Source: Variovorax paradoxus
Lineage (GTDB): Bacteria > Pseudomonadota > Gammaproteobacteria > Burkholderiales > Burkholderiaceae_C
DNA: 64,000 nucleotides
Assembly: GCF_009755665.1 (NCBI RefSeq)
Contig: NZ_CP046622.1
Span: 1,302,001-1,366,000 of the forward strand
Direction of reading: 5' to 3'
Shown: positions 62,516-64,000 of the stretch, in pieces
How positions within the stretch are numbered: the first letter of the stretch is position 1
Layout: the number at the start of each line of letters is the position of its first letter
The notes under the pieces: model-generated
What the model was told of the DNA's origin: nothing
Databases searched by the model: none
Seen by the model: only the letters and a program-made list of their open reading frames with translations
Translations under genes and position numbers: made by a program

Positions 62516-63118
62516 ATGCCAAGCTATTCCATCGACGGCGTGATACCCGTCGTCGACCCCACGGCCTATGTGCATCCGAGTGCCGTGTTGATCGGTGACG
62601 TGATCGTGGGTGCCAACTGCTATGTGGGGCCCTGCGCGAGCCTGCGCGGGGACTTCGGGCGCATCGTGCTGGAGGAGGGCTCCAACGTGCAGGACCATTG
62701 CTGCATCCACGGCTTTCCGGACCAGGACACGGTGGTCGAGGTCAACGGCCACATCGGCCACGGCGCAATCCTGCACAGCTGCATCGTGCGGCGTGACGCG
62801 CTCGTGGGCATGAACGCGGTGGTGATGGACGAAGCCGAAATCGGCGAGCAGGCGATCGTGGCGGCCTGCGCCTTTGTGCCGGCCGGCATGAAGGTGCCCG
62901 CGCGGTCGCTGGTCGCGGGCATTCCCGCCAAGGTGAAGAAGATGCTGAGCGAGGAGGAAATTGCCTGGAAGCTCGAGGGCACGCAGACCTACCAGGCGCT
63001 GACGGTTCGCAGCCTGGCCAGCCTGCACGAGGTGGCACCGCTGCGGCAGATGGAGCCCGGCAGGCCGCGGCTACCGGCCTCCGATGTGCGTTCGCTGATT
63101 GCGACCCGGCGCGGCTAG
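62516..63118 (+). CDS. paaY: Phenylacetic acid degradation protein PaaY (hexapeptide-repeat thioesterase)
   Basis: A 200-residue left-handed beta-helix protein of the gamma-carbonic anhydrase type, with hexapeptide repeats from about 13 to 140. Zinc ligands are in [10 protein letters not shown] and GHIGHGAIL. PaaY is a thioesterase acting on CoA intermediates of the pathway that would otherwise tie up CoA. C-terminal helix [18 protein letters not shown] matches PaaY. AAGGAG precedes the ATG. paaR follows after 63 bases on the same strand. Confidence 0.94.
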   Translation: MPSYSIDGVIPVVDPTAYVHPSAVLIGDVIVGANCYVGPCASLRGDFGRIVLEEGSNVQDHCCIHGFPDQDTVVEVNGHIGHGAILHSCIVRRDALVGMNAVVMDEAEIGEQAIVAACAFVPAGMKVPARSLVAGIPAKVKKMLSEEEIAWKLEGTQTYQALTVRSLASLHEVAPLRQMEPGRPRLPASDVRSLIATRRG

Positions 63119-63181
63119 CGGCGCGCTTCATGCAAGATCGCGGGTTGCCCGCAACTCCAATCAAGGAAGAAAGAAGACCCG

Positions 63182-63826
63182 ATGCCGCGTGGAAGATCCG
63201 CCACCTACGACGACCAGCGCGAGTTCATCCTTGCGCAGGCCGCCCAACTGTTCGCGCGCCGCGGCTATCCCGCCACCTCGATGAACCAGGTGGCCGAAGC
63301 CTGCAACCTCTCCAAGGCCACGCTCTATCACTATTACAAGGACAAGAGCAGCCTATTGATCAGCATCGCCGAGACGCACGTGTCGAAGCTCGCGGCGCTG
63401 GTGGCCGAGGAAGAAGCGTCGACGCACACCGATGAAGAGCGGCTGCGCCGCTTCATCTACCGCATCGTCGAGGAATACGCCGGCGCGCAGGACGCGCACC
63501 GGGTGCTGACCGACGACGTGCGCTTTCTCGAAGAGGAAGACCGCGAGCGCGTGCTCGACAAGGAGCGCGAGGTGGTCGCGGGCTTTGCGCGCGCCGTCTC
63601 GGCGCTCCGGCCCGGCGCGCCGAGCGACGACCTCGCCAAGCCGCTGACCATGCTGCTGTTCGGCATGATCAATTGGATGTTCACCTGGATGAAGCCCGGC
63701 GGAAAGCTCGACCACGCAGCGATTGCGCCGATCGTGGCCGACTTGTTCCTTGGGGGCATCGGCGCGGTGAAGTCGCCGGACCAGGCGGCGATGCCCGCGC
63801 AGGCCGATCAGGCTGTCGCCAGGTAG
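63182..63826 (+). CDS. paaR: TetR-family regulator of phenylacetate catabolism (PaaR-like)
   Basis: A 214-residue TetR-type repressor. The N-terminal HTH is FARRGYPATSMNQVAEACNLSKATLYHYYKDKSSLL (about 25-60), here with the recognition helix SKATLYHYYKDK. The all-alpha C-terminal domain is the ligand pocket. Among Burkholderiales such a regulator next to paa genes is usually PaaR, responding to phenylacetyl-CoA; that is context-based. GGAAGAAAGAAG precedes the ATG. Its last 19 bases overlap the 3' end of the convergent SDR gene. Confidence 0.9.
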   Translation: MPRGRSATYDDQREFILAQAAQLFARRGYPATSMNQVAEACNLSKATLYHYYKDKSSLLISIAETHVSKLAALVAEEEASTHTDEERLRRFIYRIVEEYAGAQDAHRVLTDDVRFLEEEDRERVLDKEREVVAGFARAVSALRPGAPSDDLAKPLTMLLFGMINWMFTWMKPGGKLDHAAIAPIVADLFLGGIGAVKSPDQAAMPAQADQAVAR

Positions 63827-64000
63827 CGCGCGGCCGGCTTGCTGGTCTGCGAAGCGCCGAACAGCTTGGCGCTCGCATCGGTAAAGCCGGTGAGCAGGGC
63901 GGCGTCGTTCACCGACGGCAGCGTGATCGCTTCGCCCAGGTCAAGGCCGGCCAGCGCGGCGTCCACACATTCTTCGGCCTGCATGACCGTGCCCTCGGCC
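63808..64000 (-). CDS. SDR-family oxidoreductase, C-terminal part (5' end outside window)
   Basis: The last 63 codons of a minus-strand gene, TGA at 63810-63808. The translation includes AEGTVMQAEECVDAALAGLD, LPSVNDAALLTGF and KPAARYLATA. The pattern of a helix followed by a proline-containing loop and a C-terminal RYL resembles the C-terminus of COG0300-type short-chain dehydrogenases. The catalytic part is beyond the window, so the assignment is provisional. Its 3' end overlaps paaR tail-to-tail. Confidence 0.55.
   Translation of the reverse strand, partial: AEGTVMQAEECVDAALAGLDLGEAITLPSVNDAALLTGFTDASAKLFGASQTSKPAARYLATA

Overview
The window is a 64 kb chromosomal stretch from a high-GC beta-proteobacterium. 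Gene content and order point to Comamonadaceae, most likely Variovorax: petABC followed by sspA-sspB, a paa cluster with an embedded liv-type ABC transporter, many ATGA/GTGA/TTGA gene overlaps, and GC-rich intergenic inverted repeats. This assignment is inference from gene content; no 16S gene is present. No phage, insertion sequence or CRISPR array was seen.

Layout. 1-1.9 kb: end of a Nif3-family gene, pdxA and mscL. 2.1-17 kb: an exopolysaccharide locus. The plus strand carries a PAP2 phosphatase, Wza, Wzb and Wzc homologues, a priming sugar transferase, a pyruvyl transferase, a GT4 glycosyltransferase, a secreted glycoside hydrolase and a Wzx-like flippase. Tail-to-tail lies a minus-strand yjbE-yjbF-yjb(G-H) operon whose last gene fuses YjbG/GfcC and YjbH/GfcD. 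17.2-21.7 kb: cytochrome bc1 (petABC), sspA, sspB and tRNA-Thr(TGT). 21.7-29.3 kb: a YXWGXW-type secreted protein, a stress-type SDR, recJ with an overlapping gene of unknown function, lolC-lolD, a ClpP-like serine peptidase and ridA.

29.4-38.8 kb: a peptide ABC transporter (dppABCDF type) in one operon with a PLP D-amino-acid deaminase, an RpiR regulator and an N-acyl-D-amino-acid deacylase. RidA diverges from it. Together they look like a pathway for importing and degrading D-amino-acid-containing peptides or N-acyl-D-amino acids. The ridA-dppA gap holds a palindrome suited to RpiR and a possible sigma-54 promoter.

39-46.2 kb: a minus-strand livKHMGF-aldehyde dehydrogenase operon with a divergent FeaR-like AraC regulator. 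46.2-46.9 kb: a flavin reductase-like gene. 46.9-64 kb: the phenylacetate catabolon. A long minus-strand operon reads paaG-paaI-paaK-paaA-B-C-D-E, then a second liv transporter with a LivM-LivG fusion, paaZ, an SDR, an ICMT-like methyltransferase and a CPBP (Rce1-like) protease. paaY and a TetR regulator (PaaR) diverge from it. One TetR-type palindrome sits in the paaG-paaY gap, inside a well-formed -35/-10 promoter. The classical late genes paaF, paaH and paaJ are not in the window. The window ends in an SDR gene whose 3' end overlaps paaR.
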